DNA of 64,000 bases. Source: Candidatus Magnetocorallium paracelense. GTDB lineage: Bacteria > Nitrospirota > Thermodesulfovibrionia > Thermodesulfovibrionales > Magnetobacteriaceae. The notes below the pieces were generated by a model, which worked only from the letters and a program-made list of their open reading frames with translations, was not told the origin of the DNA and searched no databases. The DNA is taken from positions 44,136 to 108,135 of the forward strand of contig JAREWP010000065.1 of assembly GCA_029001845.1 (NCBI GenBank). Direction: 5' to 3'. Both the position numbers and the translations under genes were made by a program. This document shows, in pieces, positions 1 through 7,990 of this stretch; position 1 is the first letter of the stretch, and the number at the start of each line of letters is the position of its first letter.

Positions 1-870
1 CATCAAGTATTAAATGAAAGCGTTTTACCTGGTGTAATCTACTTAGAAATGGCTCGCGCCGCGGTCGAACGATCCGGCAATAATATGAGAGTCCATAAAC
101 TGAAAGATATTGTATGGACCACTCCTGTAAAGGTGAATTGCGATCCTCAAAGAGTAAGCATCAACCTCTATCCCGAGCCTGACGGAATTGCCTATGAAGT
201 GATCACAGAGAAAACCGATGTTGCCGGAGATGAAGAGATTACCTTACACAGCCAGGGAAAAGTAATTATTGGAGAATCCAAAACAAGTCCGCCTGATATT
301 GACATCCCGGCAATTAAGGCACGTTGCTCTAACACCTTCACTCCTGAAACCTTTTATCGGACTTTCCAGGAATTAGGTATCACCTATGGTCCCGGTTTTC
401 AGGGAATCAGGGAACTTGTATACAACGACGATGAAACTCTGGCGATGATACAGGCAGGGCAATTAGAAAACTCAGACTCTTTTTATCTCCACCCCGGTCT
501 ATTGGACAGTGCGTTACAGGCCTGTATAGGGTTAGGGATTGACGGACTTCAAGAAACTGGACCTTATGTGCCATATGCACTTAAAGAGATAGAAATTTTT
601 AATAAGCCGATCATGGATGACCCGATTTACGCCCATGTAACCTACAGTAAGAGTCAACAGAGTAAGGAGATCAGGAAATACGATATCACTTTAGTAAATG
701 ATCAGGGGGAAACTCTGGTACGTTTTATTGAATTCACAACCCGACAAATGATAGTCGAAAAAAGAAATGATGATGAAATCAACCGTTTGATAATAGATGT
801 TAAATCCGCTGATATCTCCCCCAATGAGGCTGCGGTGATATTTAATGAAAGGTATGATATTAAGGAATAG
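1..870 (+). CDS. Polyketide synthase, C-terminal dehydratase (DH) domain, 5' end outside window
   Basis: The reading frame is open from base 1, so the gene begins upstream of the window. The first codons read HQVLNESVLPGVIYLEMA, the His motif (HxxxxxxxLPG) of a PKS dehydratase N-terminal hotdog. The C-terminal hotdog motif HPGLLDSALQ, with the catalytic Asp and Gln, lies near bases 490-520. After the DH only about 35 residues follow (a helical DEINRLI..SPNEAAVIF segment) before the TAG at 868-870, with no ACP, KR or TE. DH domains dehydrate beta-hydroxyacyl chains on the ACP. The fragment resembles the second DH of the large PKS at 40769-49750 and probably belongs to the same pathway or a paralogous one. 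Whether the short tail is a natural C-terminus or a truncation cannot be seen. Confidence 0.85.
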   Translation, partial: HQVLNESVLPGVIYLEMARAAVERSGNNMRVHKLKDIVWTTPVKVNCDPQRVSINLYPEPDGIAYEVITEKTDVAGDEEITLHSQGKVIIGESKTSPPDIDIPAIKARCSNTFTPETFYRTFQELGITYGPGFQGIRELVYNDDETLAMIQAGQLENSDSFYLHPGLLDSALQACIGLGIDGLQETGPYVPYALKEIEIFNKPIMDDPIYAHVTYSKSQQSKEIRKYDITLVNDQGETLVRFIEFTTRQMIVEKRNDDEINRLIIDVKSADISPNEAAVIFNERYDIKE

Positions 871-879
871 AAGCTTAAA

Positions 880-969
880 TTATTCGTAATGGCTCCACAT
901 TCTGTTAACTTTGATGAGTTTTTTAGCATCTTTTTGAGCTTGTGTCATAAAAATGATGATGGTATACAT
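880..969 (-). pseudogene. Truncated RelE/YoeB-like toxin remnant
   Basis: A 29-residue frame starts at the ATG at 969 and stops at 880. It reads MYTIIIFMTQAQKDAKKL and resembles the N-terminus of RelE/ParE-superfamily toxins (Y-T-I-I-x-T-x-x-A-Q-K-D-A-K-K-L). A full toxin has about 85-90 residues, so the catalytic C-terminal part is missing. It overlaps the end of the decayed antitoxin frame upstream, as in normal type II toxin-antitoxin operons. It is therefore best read as a dead remnant; the family call rests on a short motif only. Confidence 0.5.
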
Positions 970-1186
970 AACCAATCCAGTTTATCTAAAGTGACACCAT
1001 GATCAATCGGTTCATTTCTTGCGTCTTTGATGCTTTGTACCATACCATTAATATTTCTCAAATAATCGTCATCACTTATATACTGAGATTGTTCTAAAAT
1101 TTTGATTTCTTCTGTGGAAAAGTGACTGAGTAGCCAAGAAACTTCTCCTTTATGCTGTCATCAATTTTTAAAGTGATTGTTTGCAT
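945..1186 (-). pseudogene. Frameshifted antitoxin partner of the RelE-like remnant
   Basis: From the ATG at 1186 (preceded by AGGAAG) the frame reads MQTITLKIDDSIKEKF. The homologous reading then continues only after a one-base shift, as LLSHFSTEEIKILEQ, a YISDDDYLRNI segment and a tail ending DKLDW. The start is the beta-strand DNA-binding pattern of small ribbon-helix-helix-like antitoxins. The gene overlaps the toxin remnant at 880-969. With the frame broken and the toxin truncated, the pair is unlikely to work. A single sequencing error could explain the shift, but not the missing toxin C-terminus. Confidence 0.5.
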
Positions 1187-1550
1187 ATTTCTTCCTTTTA
1201 TTTTAATTATAAAGCATTGAACTTTATTTTTCATAAATACCTCGTCAGGGCGAGCCGTTTCAAATCCTCACTCCTCTTCCTCCTTTTTATCGATCAAAGG
1301 TTTCTCTGCAAAGACAAGCCTGTTCATCCTTATGCAGTTCAATCCATGCTTTGTTTAGAGGAGTTATGTGATCATGCAACTGTACCATTGAAATTCTTTA
1401 CTGAAAATCAAATAATTTCGATCTAAAGGAGGCGAATTTTAGCCGCTTGCATGATCTTGTTATAATGTTTGCCTTGTAAAAAAACTGCTCCGGCTTTTTT
1501 CAGGTTAATTTTGATAGCTACCGAGAATTGCTGATCATTCTCCGGCTTAC

Positions 1551-1586
1551 TTGACAACAGTATAACTAAAGTTATACCGTTGTATT
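1551..1586 (+). promoter_or_regulatory. Promoter with palindromic operator of the MazEF-like operon
   Basis: A perfect TTGACA (-35-like) lies at 1551-1556. It is followed by the perfect palindrome TATAACTAAAGTTATA at 1561-1576, which overlaps the presumed -10 region (TATACC or TTATAC). The palindrome ends 10 bases before the ATG at 1587. An inverted repeat inside the promoter of an antitoxin-toxin pair is the usual arrangement for autorepression by the antitoxin. No Shine-Dalgarno sequence is visible before the ATG, so the message may be leaderless or nearly so. Function is inferred from position. Confidence 0.55.
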
Positions 1587-1823
1587 ATGAAAACCGCCAT
1601 ATCGATTCCGGATAGTACCTATGAGTCAGCAGAAGAGCTGGCGAAACGTTTAAGCATATCAAGGAGCGAGCTGTATACAAAGGCGATATCCGCTTATATC
1701 AAAGAACATCGGGGAGACAGGGTTACAGAGATTTTAAATGAAATATACGATACCGGATCGTCTTCAATCGATTCGGACATTCAAAAATTACAATTTGCTT
1801 CTCTGGCAAAAGATGAATGGTAA
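1587..1823 (+). CDS. MazE-like ribbon-helix-helix antitoxin
   Basis: This 78-residue protein begins MKTAISIPDSTYESAEELAKRL, the N-terminal beta strand and first helix of a CopG/MazE-type ribbon-helix-helix DNA-binding domain. The polar C-terminal part (about residues 45-78) is the expected flexible toxin-binding segment. The stop codon overlaps the start of the MazF-like gene, the typical translational coupling of antitoxin and toxin. A palindrome in the promoter (1561-1576) is the likely operator. In the family the antitoxin neutralises the ribonuclease toxin and represses the operon. Confidence 0.8.
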   Translation: MKTAISIPDSTYESAEELAKRLSISRSELYTKAISAYIKEHRGDRVTEILNEIYDTGSSSIDSDIQKLQFASLAKDEW

Positions 1824-2201
1824 TCAGACGAGGCGATATCTGGTGGGCGTCGCTGCCGGAACCTGTAGGCTCGGAACCCGGATATCGACGTCCTCTGCTA
1901 ATTATCCAGTCCGATGGTTTTAACCGTAGTTTAATCAATACGGTGATAGCTATTGTAATCACCACAAATCTTCAACTTAAAAAAGCCCCGGGCAATGCAT
2001 ACTTACCTTCCTAAAGATACCGGACTTCCAAAAAATTCAGTTGCAAATATTTCTCAAATAATCACTATCGATAAATCATTTTTAACTGAGAGGGCCGGAA
2101 AGATAACGGCAAACCGGTTGTGGCACATAGAGGAAGGCATACGACTGCTACTTCTTTATAATAGTAAAAATAAGAATTTAAGGAAGAAATGGTTGCCCTA
2201 A
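1817..2201 (+). pseudogene. MazF/PemK-like endoribonuclease toxin, frameshifted
   Basis: The first frame (1817-2014) reads MVIRRGDIWWASLPEPVGSE followed by a segment ending in RRPLLIIQSD, the classic MazF N-terminus (RGDIWW, GSEPGYRRP and the P-LIIQSD strand). It stops shortly after GNAYLPS. The homologous sequence continues one base out of phase as LPKDTGLPKNSVANISQI and then LWHIEEGIRLLL up to 2201. The two parts together have the length of MazF (about 115-125 residues). The break is near base 2005, in the GN..LP..TGLPK loop. MazF toxins cut mRNA at short motifs. Either the toxin is inactivated or there is a one-base sequencing error; the sequence alone cannot decide. Confidence 0.8.
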
Positions 2202-2277
2202 GGTCGAGTCAGAAATAAATTACCCTTTTTATATTTCATATGATTTTTTGCATTATCTCATTCTCTTTCACCTTCTC

Positions 2278-2385
2278 TTCTCTGCGCTCTCCGCGTTCTC
2301 TGCGTTAAAAGTCTTTTTGGATCGTGTATCGATGTACGTAACGTTTTTATTTTAACGCAGAGACACAGAGGACACGGAGGAACAT
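2278..2385. repeat. Inverted repeat of the 'TTAACGCAGAGA' type
   Basis: Two about 30-bp arms, 2281-2310 and 2351-2380, are imperfect inverted copies rich in CTCTGCG/CGCAGAG, with TTTTAACGCAGAGA at the inner side of each. This resembles a dispersed intergenic repeat seen in many environmental bacterial genomes. It lies between the MazEF-like pair and the end of the CNB gene, and any reading frame across it is an artefact. Confidence 0.65.
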
Positions 2386-2466
2386 TTTTCATGGGAAAAT
2401 ACTCGGCATAGATGATCTTGTAACCTTTGAAGTAAAACCAATAAAAGTCTACCACTAAGGGCGCTG

Positions 2467-3403
2467 TCATAGGTTTTCATTTAGGTAAGATTTTTCAAGC
2501 TGATGAATCAACGACTGAGTTCGCTTACCTAACAATCGCATTAGGTTAAGGGCCTGTTCCGGCTGGTTTAGATACCTGGTGAGAAAAGCGCTTTTTGATA
2601 AAACCATCAACTGCGCGTTCGTCACAGCTACAATATCCGCTGAACGAGGCTCATCGGTCAGCAATGCAAGTTCTCCAAATATATCCCCTTCACTTATTTT
2701 ACCGATTACTTGATTTGTTCTGGCTGCTATGACTTCAGCGGTTCCATCAATCAGTAAAAATGCTTCCTGTCCGATTGTTCCTGCCTGTATAATCGTTTCT
2801 CCTTCCTGGTAAAACCAACGTTCATAGTCAAGAATGAAATCAAAAATCTGGTTCTGTTTGATGAACTGTAGAAAAAAAATCATTAAAATCAATGACATTC
2901 AACAACAACGGCAGCATCGGAACTCCTGTGTGGGGTTCAATAAATTCATCGCCCAGAGCTACAAATCCGATGCGTTTTAATAACCTGGCGATCTTTGGAT
3001 TAATAGGGGCGACTATATGAGTAACTCCCTGTGAAACTGCGTAATATGCGCTCATCAAAGTCAGTCCCGCCGTCAACCTGGAAGAACGATGCTCACCTGA
3101 TATGCAAAAGTATCCGATATGCATTAAGTTGCTGTTTTCAGGTAGGTGCTTACGAAAATCGTAATACTCATCCGCCGGTAATCCTTCAGAGGAATCATGA
3201 ACCATACGTAATGTTCCTACAACTTTATCTTTTGTTGTTAATATTAATATCCTGGTTGTGGGATAGGCGTCGAACCGATCAAAGAGTCTGCCCTCTGTAG
3301 TTGCCTTGAGCAGACCTTCTTCCTCGGCAAAGACATGATGACGCAGTTTAAAAGAGTTATCCACCAAGTCTGTCGTATCGGCAAGTTTGATTTTAAAAGA
3401 CAT
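2467..3403 (-). pseudogene. N-acyltransferase (FeeM/LuxI-like GNAT) fused to cyclic-nucleotide-binding domain, homopolymer frameshift
   Basis: The 5' part (3403 to about 2880) encodes an about 175-residue GNAT-fold acyltransferase with motifs LRHHVFAEEEG, VGTLRMVHDS, a strand HIGYFCISGEHR and a C-terminal GVPMLPLLLN. This pattern is typical of N-acyl amino acid synthase (FeeM)/autoinducer-synthase-like proteins. The 3' part (about 2875 to 2467) is a cyclic-nucleotide-binding domain with the cAMP-pocket motif GDIFGELALLTDEPRSA. The two parts are in different frames. The shift lies in a run of eight A (2872-2879, T on the coding strand), and removing one base joins NVIDFNDFF directly to LQFIKQNQIFDF. 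The parsimonious reading is one fused gene of about 310 codons. Two separate proteins, a sequencing error or slippage-based phase variation remain possible. No cAMP source lies nearby. Confidence 0.75.
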
Positions 3404-3511
3404 GATAGTGCATATAATAGCAGCAGACTAAAAGAATTGACAAGATATTCTATGGATTGTGGTATAATAAAAAAATTATCCTTTTCTACTTTATCAAATT
3501 TAAGTAATTAA

Positions 3512-3660
3512 CTAAAAACAGTATTTAGCTGTCAGCTCTTTAATCGCAACACTTTATGGTTCAAAACAGCTTCACCCGTAAGGTGAAGCTTATTATTGGC
3601 ATAACATTAATTCTTTCCTTAGCTGAAGGCTGACCGCTGATAGCTGACTGCTGTTTTTAG
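3512..3660. repeat. MITE-like repeat family A, copy 1
   Basis: This 149-bp element is bounded by CTAAAAACAG and CTGTTTTTAG, which are inverted copies. Inside are subterminal AGCTGTCAGC/GCTGATAGCTGA motifs and an internal hairpin around CACCCGTAAGGTGAAGC. The same element recurs at 7436, 19445 and 23170. The flanks read TTAA on both sides. It sits directly upstream of the cytochrome gene at 3680. Confidence 0.75.
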
Positions 3661-3679
3661 TTAATTAAAGGAGGCCAAG

Positions 3680-5125
3680 ATGAAGAAAATAATTTACATA
3701 TTTATTATAGCGGTAGCGGTTTTCGTGTTTAATAATTCCGCAATGTCGGAGGTGTCTTACATTGACGACATACAGCCTGTTTTCAATGATCACTGTGTTG
3801 CGTGCCATGGAAGTAACGGCGGACTCTCCTTGGAAGAAGAGGTATCGTATGGAAATCTGGTAAACGTAGAGGCCCGGGGGTATCCCGGAATGATCAGAGT
3901 CGTTCCCTGGGATTCAAGCAGCAGCGTACTGTATTTGAAGGTGACCGGCGATAGCAGTGTGGGTACTCAAATGCCTGTCGGCGGAGAGCTGAGCACCAAT
4001 GAGATCGATTTGATCAGAGACTGGATAGACGAGGGTGCTGCCGGTGGAATTGCAGACGATGGAAACAACGACGACTCGGATGATGGTAATCCTGAGTATT
4101 ATACTATGCCGGACTATTATCCATTAAAGCAAGGTAACTCCTGGACCTACTTTGGAGAGATAACCCCTACCTCAGGCGACATTAACATATTCTCTGAAAA
4201 CAGTGTTATATCCGTATCCGAAACGGAGATGATAGACGGAGTCTCCGTGAACAGGGTTGGCGACTGGAAGCCGGACGGCGATTATTTATACGACCTCCTG
4301 ACCTGGGACGACGATGGCCTGAAATTCTATGGCGCTAAAAAATACGAGACAGAAAACAACGCGGCCTATACTGAGGAGATACACCCCTTGTATCCCATAC
4401 TCCTGATTCCGAATCAACTGAAAGAGGGCGAAAGGCTGACCGAGGATTTCGCTCTTAACACCTACAGGGACGGCGATTTAAACTTCTATGCCGAAGGTAA
4501 TGTAATTATATCGCTGGAGCGCTTCACAGACGTGACAGTGGACGCCGGGACATTCGAGGATTCTCTTATGGTCCTGGTGGAGTTTACCGGAATCATGTAT
4601 TCCTATAATGGAGGAACGTCATTAGGATCATATTACGATCACCGCCACTTCTTCCTGTCAAAGGGAATCGGTCCTGTAAGAATCCACAAAATCAAAAACC
4701 GTTATAAGGATGGTATTATGACTGTAACGACCAATGAGTATCACGATGCCAGATGGTTTACCGTCAACGGTGTGAACGCGGGCGAGGGGCCTGTCAATTT
4801 CGGGAATTATGAAACTTTCAGGGGAACAGCGTCTTTCCAAGGCACTACAATGCTTATAAACGACATTTATACAGGTGCTCAGGAATTGGATAATCTGGCC
4901 TTTTGCCTGAATAGTGAATCCCTTTCCTATATGTATATTGAAGAGGATTGCATTGTCGAACTCGTGGAGGGAGCGGATTTCAGCAGGGCCTATATAAAGC
5001 TGAACGGCAACGAGTTGGAGATATACGACATGATGATAGATGGTGTAGGTTATCGTTCTTCATGGACATTCAGAAGTGATGGGTCGGATAAGGGCTTTTT
5101 CCTTGACAGCCTGGATATAGATTAA
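3680..5125 (+). CDS. Secreted c-type cytochrome-domain protein
   Basis: This 481-residue protein has a signal peptide (MKKIIYIFIIAVAVFVF to about residue 23) and a strong ribosome site (AAAGGAGG) before the ATG. About residues 25-115 form a planctomycete-type cytochrome c domain: IQPVFNDHCVACHG contains the haem-binding CxxCH near residues 38-42, and MPVGGELS supplies the likely distal Met. A low-complexity acidic linker (DDGNNDDSDDGN) follows. The rest (about residues 135-481) is beta-rich, rather like a large extracytoplasmic lipoprotein domain, and unassigned. It probably acts in the periplasm or at the outer surface. No partner genes are adjacent. Confidence 0.75.
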   Translation: MKKIIYIFIIAVAVFVFNNSAMSEVSYIDDIQPVFNDHCVACHGSNGGLSLEEEVSYGNLVNVEARGYPGMIRVVPWDSSSSVLYLKVTGDSSVGTQMPVGGELSTNEIDLIRDWIDEGAAGGIADDGNNDDSDDGNPEYYTMPDYYPLKQGNSWTYFGEITPTSGDINIFSENSVISVSETEMIDGVSVNRVGDWKPDGDYLYDLLTWDDDGLKFYGAKKYETENNAAYTEEIHPLYPILLIPNQLKEGERLTEDFALNTYRDGDLNFYAEGNVIISLERFTDVTVDAGTFEDSLMVLVEFTGIMYSYNGGTSLGSYYDHRHFFLSKGIGPVRIHKIKNRYKDGIMTVTTNEYHDARWFTVNGVNAGEGPVNFGNYETFRGTASFQGTTMLINDIYTGAQELDNLAFCLNSESLSYMYIEEDCIVELVEGADFSRAYIKLNGNELEIYDMMIDGVGYRSSWTFRSDGSDKGFFLDSLDID

Positions 5126-5233
5126 TGGATTTTAAAATGGGTAGAAGAAGTAAATGAAATGTCTGTTGTTTACGCCTGGAAAAAGTTCAATCTGCTTGAA
5201 GTTTAATTGCTACCATTTTAATGAATCGATATA

Positions 5234-6475
5234 TTAGTCTGTCAAATAAGCAAAATCTTTCGTAAAATCGTCGGTACTCCCACCTGCTGCCTCCGCAAGG
5301 GCTTCAAGGATGTCTCGGTTTTGAAAATCTTCCTTTTTCAAACGATCCGAGAGGTTCATAGCCTGAAGAAAATCGTCGGAAGAGGTGTCAATCGTTCTGA
5401 TCACCGTTTTTCCCGTTTCCCGATCGATTAAATCCTCAAATGGAACAGGGCATATCTTGCCTTCAGTAAATGTAATCATCGCACCGCTGCCTCCCTGAGT
5501 AATCAAAAACCTTGCAGCCCCTGCGCCGAGGTGAACAGTATACGCTCTGTCAAAGGCCCCGGGCGGACAGCACCGGAGTTCAAAGCCTATTTCTTTAGGT
5601 ATAATCTTCATCTTGATACCCCTTTTGCTTAAACGTTCCGTTACCATCTCCTTTAGCACCTGGCCGAGGGGCACGTCTGCAAGCTTTAAATTGCCGTGCT
5701 CGTCCCTTCCTATTTCATTCATAAAAGAGAAATCCTCGGGATCGATTCTCTCTGCTACTCCTTCGGAAACAACAGCTACGCCATAATCCAGTCCAAGGGA
5801 AAGTCTTTTAATAATCGCGCCTTCAATAATGTCCAGCAGTTTTTTCAGCGGCGTTTTATAAGGAAACTCCTCTGAAACGACTGCCAGCGGCGCTCCTGCG
5901 GCAGTCGCCATTCCAAGACCTAAAAAACCCGCCGATCTTCCCATTGAAACAACGAAATACCATCGGCTTGAAGTGGCGGCGTCTTCCAGAAGATTGTGCA
6001 CCAGTTGAGCACCCAAATCGCGAGCCGTTTCAAAACCGAATGTCGGCACGCCCGGAGGCAGAGGCAGATCGTTATCTATGGTTTTAGGAACGTGAGCCAC
6101 AGAGACGGCGCCTTTTGACTGTTCCGCTATTTTCCTGGCTGAATGAGATGTATCGTCGCCGCCAATTGTAACAAGATAACTTACATTGAGCTTTTTCAGG
6201 GACTCAAGAAGGGCTTTCATCTTTTCGGCGTCTTTTGTCGGATTGTCCCGCGACGTTCTGAGAATTGACCCGCCTCTGTGACGAATGCCCTGCACATCCT
6301 GAAGTGTAAGTTCTCTAATATGACTGACATCTCCATTTGAGAGCCATTTAAAACCCTCGACTACTCCGAGGACTTCAACACCCGATGAAATCGCCTCTGT
6401 CGTAGCAGCCTCTATAACGCCGTTAATCCCCGGTGCAGGGCCGCCGCCTACAGCTATAGCCAATCTTCTCTTCAT
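5234..6475 (-). CDS. Pyrophosphate-dependent 6-phosphofructokinase
   Basis: This 413-residue protein converts fructose 6-phosphate to fructose 1,6-bisphosphate. Visible motifs are the N-terminal GGGPAPGINGVI loop, GGDDT near residue 105, PKTIDNDLP near residue 135 and MGRSAGFLGL. The second Asp of GGDD, in place of Gly, together with the Lys in PKTIDND, is the established signature of PPi rather than ATP use. The enzyme is reversible, which suits an energy-limited anaerobe. The ATG is preceded by a GGGAG ribosome site. The gene stands alone between a convergent cytochrome gene and a small coiled-coil protein. Confidence 0.92.
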   Translation of the reverse strand: MKRRLAIAVGGGPAPGINGVIEAATTEAISSGVEVLGVVEGFKWLSNGDVSHIRELTLQDVQGIRHRGGSILRTSRDNPTKDAEKMKALLESLKKLNVSYLVTIGGDDTSHSARKIAEQSKGAVSVAHVPKTIDNDLPLPPGVPTFGFETARDLGAQLVHNLLEDAATSSRWYFVVSMGRSAGFLGLGMATAAGAPLAVVSEEFPYKTPLKKLLDIIEGAIIKRLSLGLDYGVAVVSEGVAERIDPEDFSFMNEIGRDEHGNLKLADVPLGQVLKEMVTERLSKRGIKMKIIPKEIGFELRCCPPGAFDRAYTVHLGAGAARFLITQGGSGAMITFTEGKICPVPFEDLIDRETGKTVIRTIDTSSDDFLQAMNLSDRLKKEDFQNRDILEALAEAAGGSTDDFTKDFAYLTD

Positions 6476-6497
6476 AATCGCTCCCTATGTATTAAAT

Positions 6498-6779
6498 TCA
6501 TTTAACGATCATATCGACTACTTTTAAGAAAGTCACAATAAAGGCGATTATACCGATACTCCATCTCATATTGGTATTAATCGCTTTCTGAATCTCTAAT
6601 CTTAACTCACTTCTTAATTCGCTAAACTCGGTTCTTAACACATTGAATTCACCTCTTAAAACATTAAACTCACTTCTCAAAAGATTAAACTCGTTTCTTA
6701 ATAACGCCACGTCTTCGGTTACTTCATTCAGTTTTTCATCGAGATGGTTAATAATGTCATCAACTTTTGTACGATCCAT
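6498..6779 (-). CDS. Small membrane-anchored coiled-coil protein
   Basis: The ATG at 6779 (MDRTKVDDI) is preferred over an upstream one because AAGGAT lies before it; this gives 93 residues. The centre is an uninterrupted heptad array, LRNEFNL-LRSEFNV-LRGEFNV-LRTEFSE-LRSELRL, that repeats every seven residues and at the DNA level in about 21-base units. One hydrophobic helix (WSIGIIAFIVTFLKVVDMIV) follows at the C-terminus. Such tail-anchored coiled coils resemble DUF1640-like proteins, but no function can be assigned. Confidence 0.6.
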   Translation of the reverse strand: MDRTKVDDIINHLDEKLNEVTEDVALLRNEFNLLRSEFNVLRGEFNVLRTEFSELRSELRLEIQKAINTNMRWSIGIIAFIVTFLKVVDMIVK

Positions 6780-6899
6780 AATTATCTTATTGATCCTTAT
6801 GTGGATAGACTGTAATATAAAATATAACACATAATACAACGGAATTACAAAACTTGTGACGATCTCCGACGTTATGGATAATATGGATTATCGATCGAT

Positions 6900-7283
6900 T
6901 TAGAAGAGGAAAATAAAGAAAATAAAACTCATCGATATAAAGGAGAGAAATAAAATGGATAGGATGTTTCTATTATATTTTGAAGCATTTCTATTCACGT
7001 TTATCTCATCAAAGAGCAAGGCGATTGTAGAGAGAATAAATACTGTAAACATCATGAAAAAACCTGTCTTCACCATTGAGAAATCCCAGGTGCGGCGTAC
7101 ATTAAAACCGAGGAAGCGGTCCAAAAAGCTGTCAAATTCCGGCCTGGCTGCTTCTATGGCGAAAAAGGCGGCTATTAACAATCCCCAGCAGAACAGAATG
7201 ATAGTGTTTACCACCGCGGAGTGGAATTTAGATGCTTTGTATCCTTCTCGTTGAATTCTTAACACCTCTGTACTCGTAGACAT
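6900..7283 (-). CDS. Three-helix integral membrane protein, unknown
   Basis: The start at 7283 (MSTSTEVLRIQ) is chosen because GAAGGA lies just upstream; this gives 127 residues. Hydrophobic segments are about residues 24-45 (NTIILFCWGLLIAAFFAI), 72-92 (GFFMMFTVFILSTIALLF) and the last 22 residues (LSILFLSFISMSFIFFIFLF). No catalytic motif or family is recognised. It lies upstream of, and in the same direction as, the coiled-coil protein at 6498-6779, with about 120 bp between them. Confidence 0.6.
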   Translation of the reverse strand: MSTSTEVLRIQREGYKASKFHSAVVNTIILFCWGLLIAAFFAIEAARPEFDSFLDRFLGFNVRRTWDFSMVKTGFFMMFTVFILSTIALLFDEINVNRNASKYNRNILSILFLSFISMSFIFFIFLF

Positions 7284-7435
7284 AATTATTTTTCCTTCAA
7301 CTCTTTTTCTATATAATGCTAAAATCATGCCAGACGATAACAGAAGCAATTCCGGCTCTCCGGATTATATTAAGCCTTAAATTCCCGGGTGAAAGGGTAA
7401 GCAACTACATAATTGCAGGTAATGGAGTACATAAT

Positions 7436-7592
7436 CTAAAAAAAGCATTTAGCTGTCAGCCATCAGCCGTCAGCTTTTTAATTGAAATACTTTACAGTTC
7501 AAAACACTTTCACCTGTAAGGTGAAGCTTATTATTAGCATAACATTAATACTTTCCATGACTGAGCGCTGATAGCTGACTGCTGTTTTTTAT
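7436..7592. repeat. MITE-like repeat family A, copy 2
   Basis: This is an about 155-bp copy in the same orientation as copy 1. It shares AGCTGTCAGCC, the CACCTGTAAGGTGAAGCTT hairpin, GCATAACATTAAT and the terminal CTGCTGTTTTTT. The ends are slightly diverged (CTAAAAAAAGCA at the left) and no target duplication is evident, so this copy may be older. Confidence 0.7.
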
Positions 7593-7666
7593 AACTAACA
7601 GGGGCGGAAGTAGGAAAATTTTGCCCTCTCTGTGCAACTTATGCAATCCAAATGTAAACAAAAAAA

Positions 7667-7695
7667 GCCTTTAAACCGATAAAAGGTGTAAAGGC
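7667..7695 (+). promoter_or_regulatory. Hairpin in the leader of the small ORF at 7751
   Basis: GCCTTTAAACC and GGTGTAAAGGC are inverted arms with one mismatch around an AT-rich loop, ending 55 bases before the ATG at 7751. It has no T-tract, so it is a possible leader structure or weak terminator. Its function is unknown. Confidence 0.35.
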
Positions 7696-7750
7696 ATGGT
7701 TTTTGATAGATTAATAAAACAAGAACTTTAAACCTTACAGGAGGGTTGTC

Positions 7751-7900
7751 ATGAAGAGGGTTATAAACAGAGAGAGAAAACCTGCAGACAGAAGAAATAT
7801 TATTAAGGGAATAATCGATGTATTTAAAATCGCCTTTATGGATATTTACACCTTAATGTCTGTAAAAGAAAAAAGAAGAGAAATTGTGCGTGAAGGATAG
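7751..7900 (+). CDS. 49-residue basic protein, unknown
   Basis: A short frame starts with ATG nine bases after a strong AGGAGGG ribosome site. It encodes MKRVINRERKPADRRNIIKG, then a hydrophobic helix (IIDVFKIAFMDIYTLMSV), then KEKRREIVREG. The positively charged ends and amphipathic middle suggest a small membrane-associated or nucleic-acid-binding protein. The ribosome site and clean start-stop are the reason to call it real. It converges with the MscS gene. No homologue is recognised. Confidence 0.5.
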   Translation: MKRVINRERKPADRRNIIKGIIDVFKIAFMDIYTLMSVKEKRREIVREG

Positions 7901-7990
7901 GAGAAAATGATCACCATCTCTAACCACGGCAGGCATTGACTTTATGTCATAATTTACGAAATCTGAGCAATCTGTGGTTAAAAGAGGTGT

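Noticed and set aside
1300..1400. Short - strand frame MVQLHDHITPLNKAWIELHK
   Set aside because: It may be a relic, but it is only about 33 codons and no family could be recognised.
1181..1426. 81-codon open frame on the + strand
   Set aside because: Low-complexity hydrophobic translation, no ribosome site, and it overlaps the start of the decayed antitoxin on the other strand.
2258..2470. 70-codon frame on the - strand
   Set aside because: It translates the two arms of the CGCAGAG inverted repeat, a classic spurious reading.
6600..6720. Regular 21-bp repeats suggesting a CRISPR-like array
   Set aside because: The units are contiguous with no spacers, and they are codons of a heptad coiled coil in an expressed frame with a ribosome site.
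7667..7695. Possible riboswitch before the small ORF
   Set aside because: Only a single simple hairpin is present; no conserved motif of a known riboswitch class was seen.
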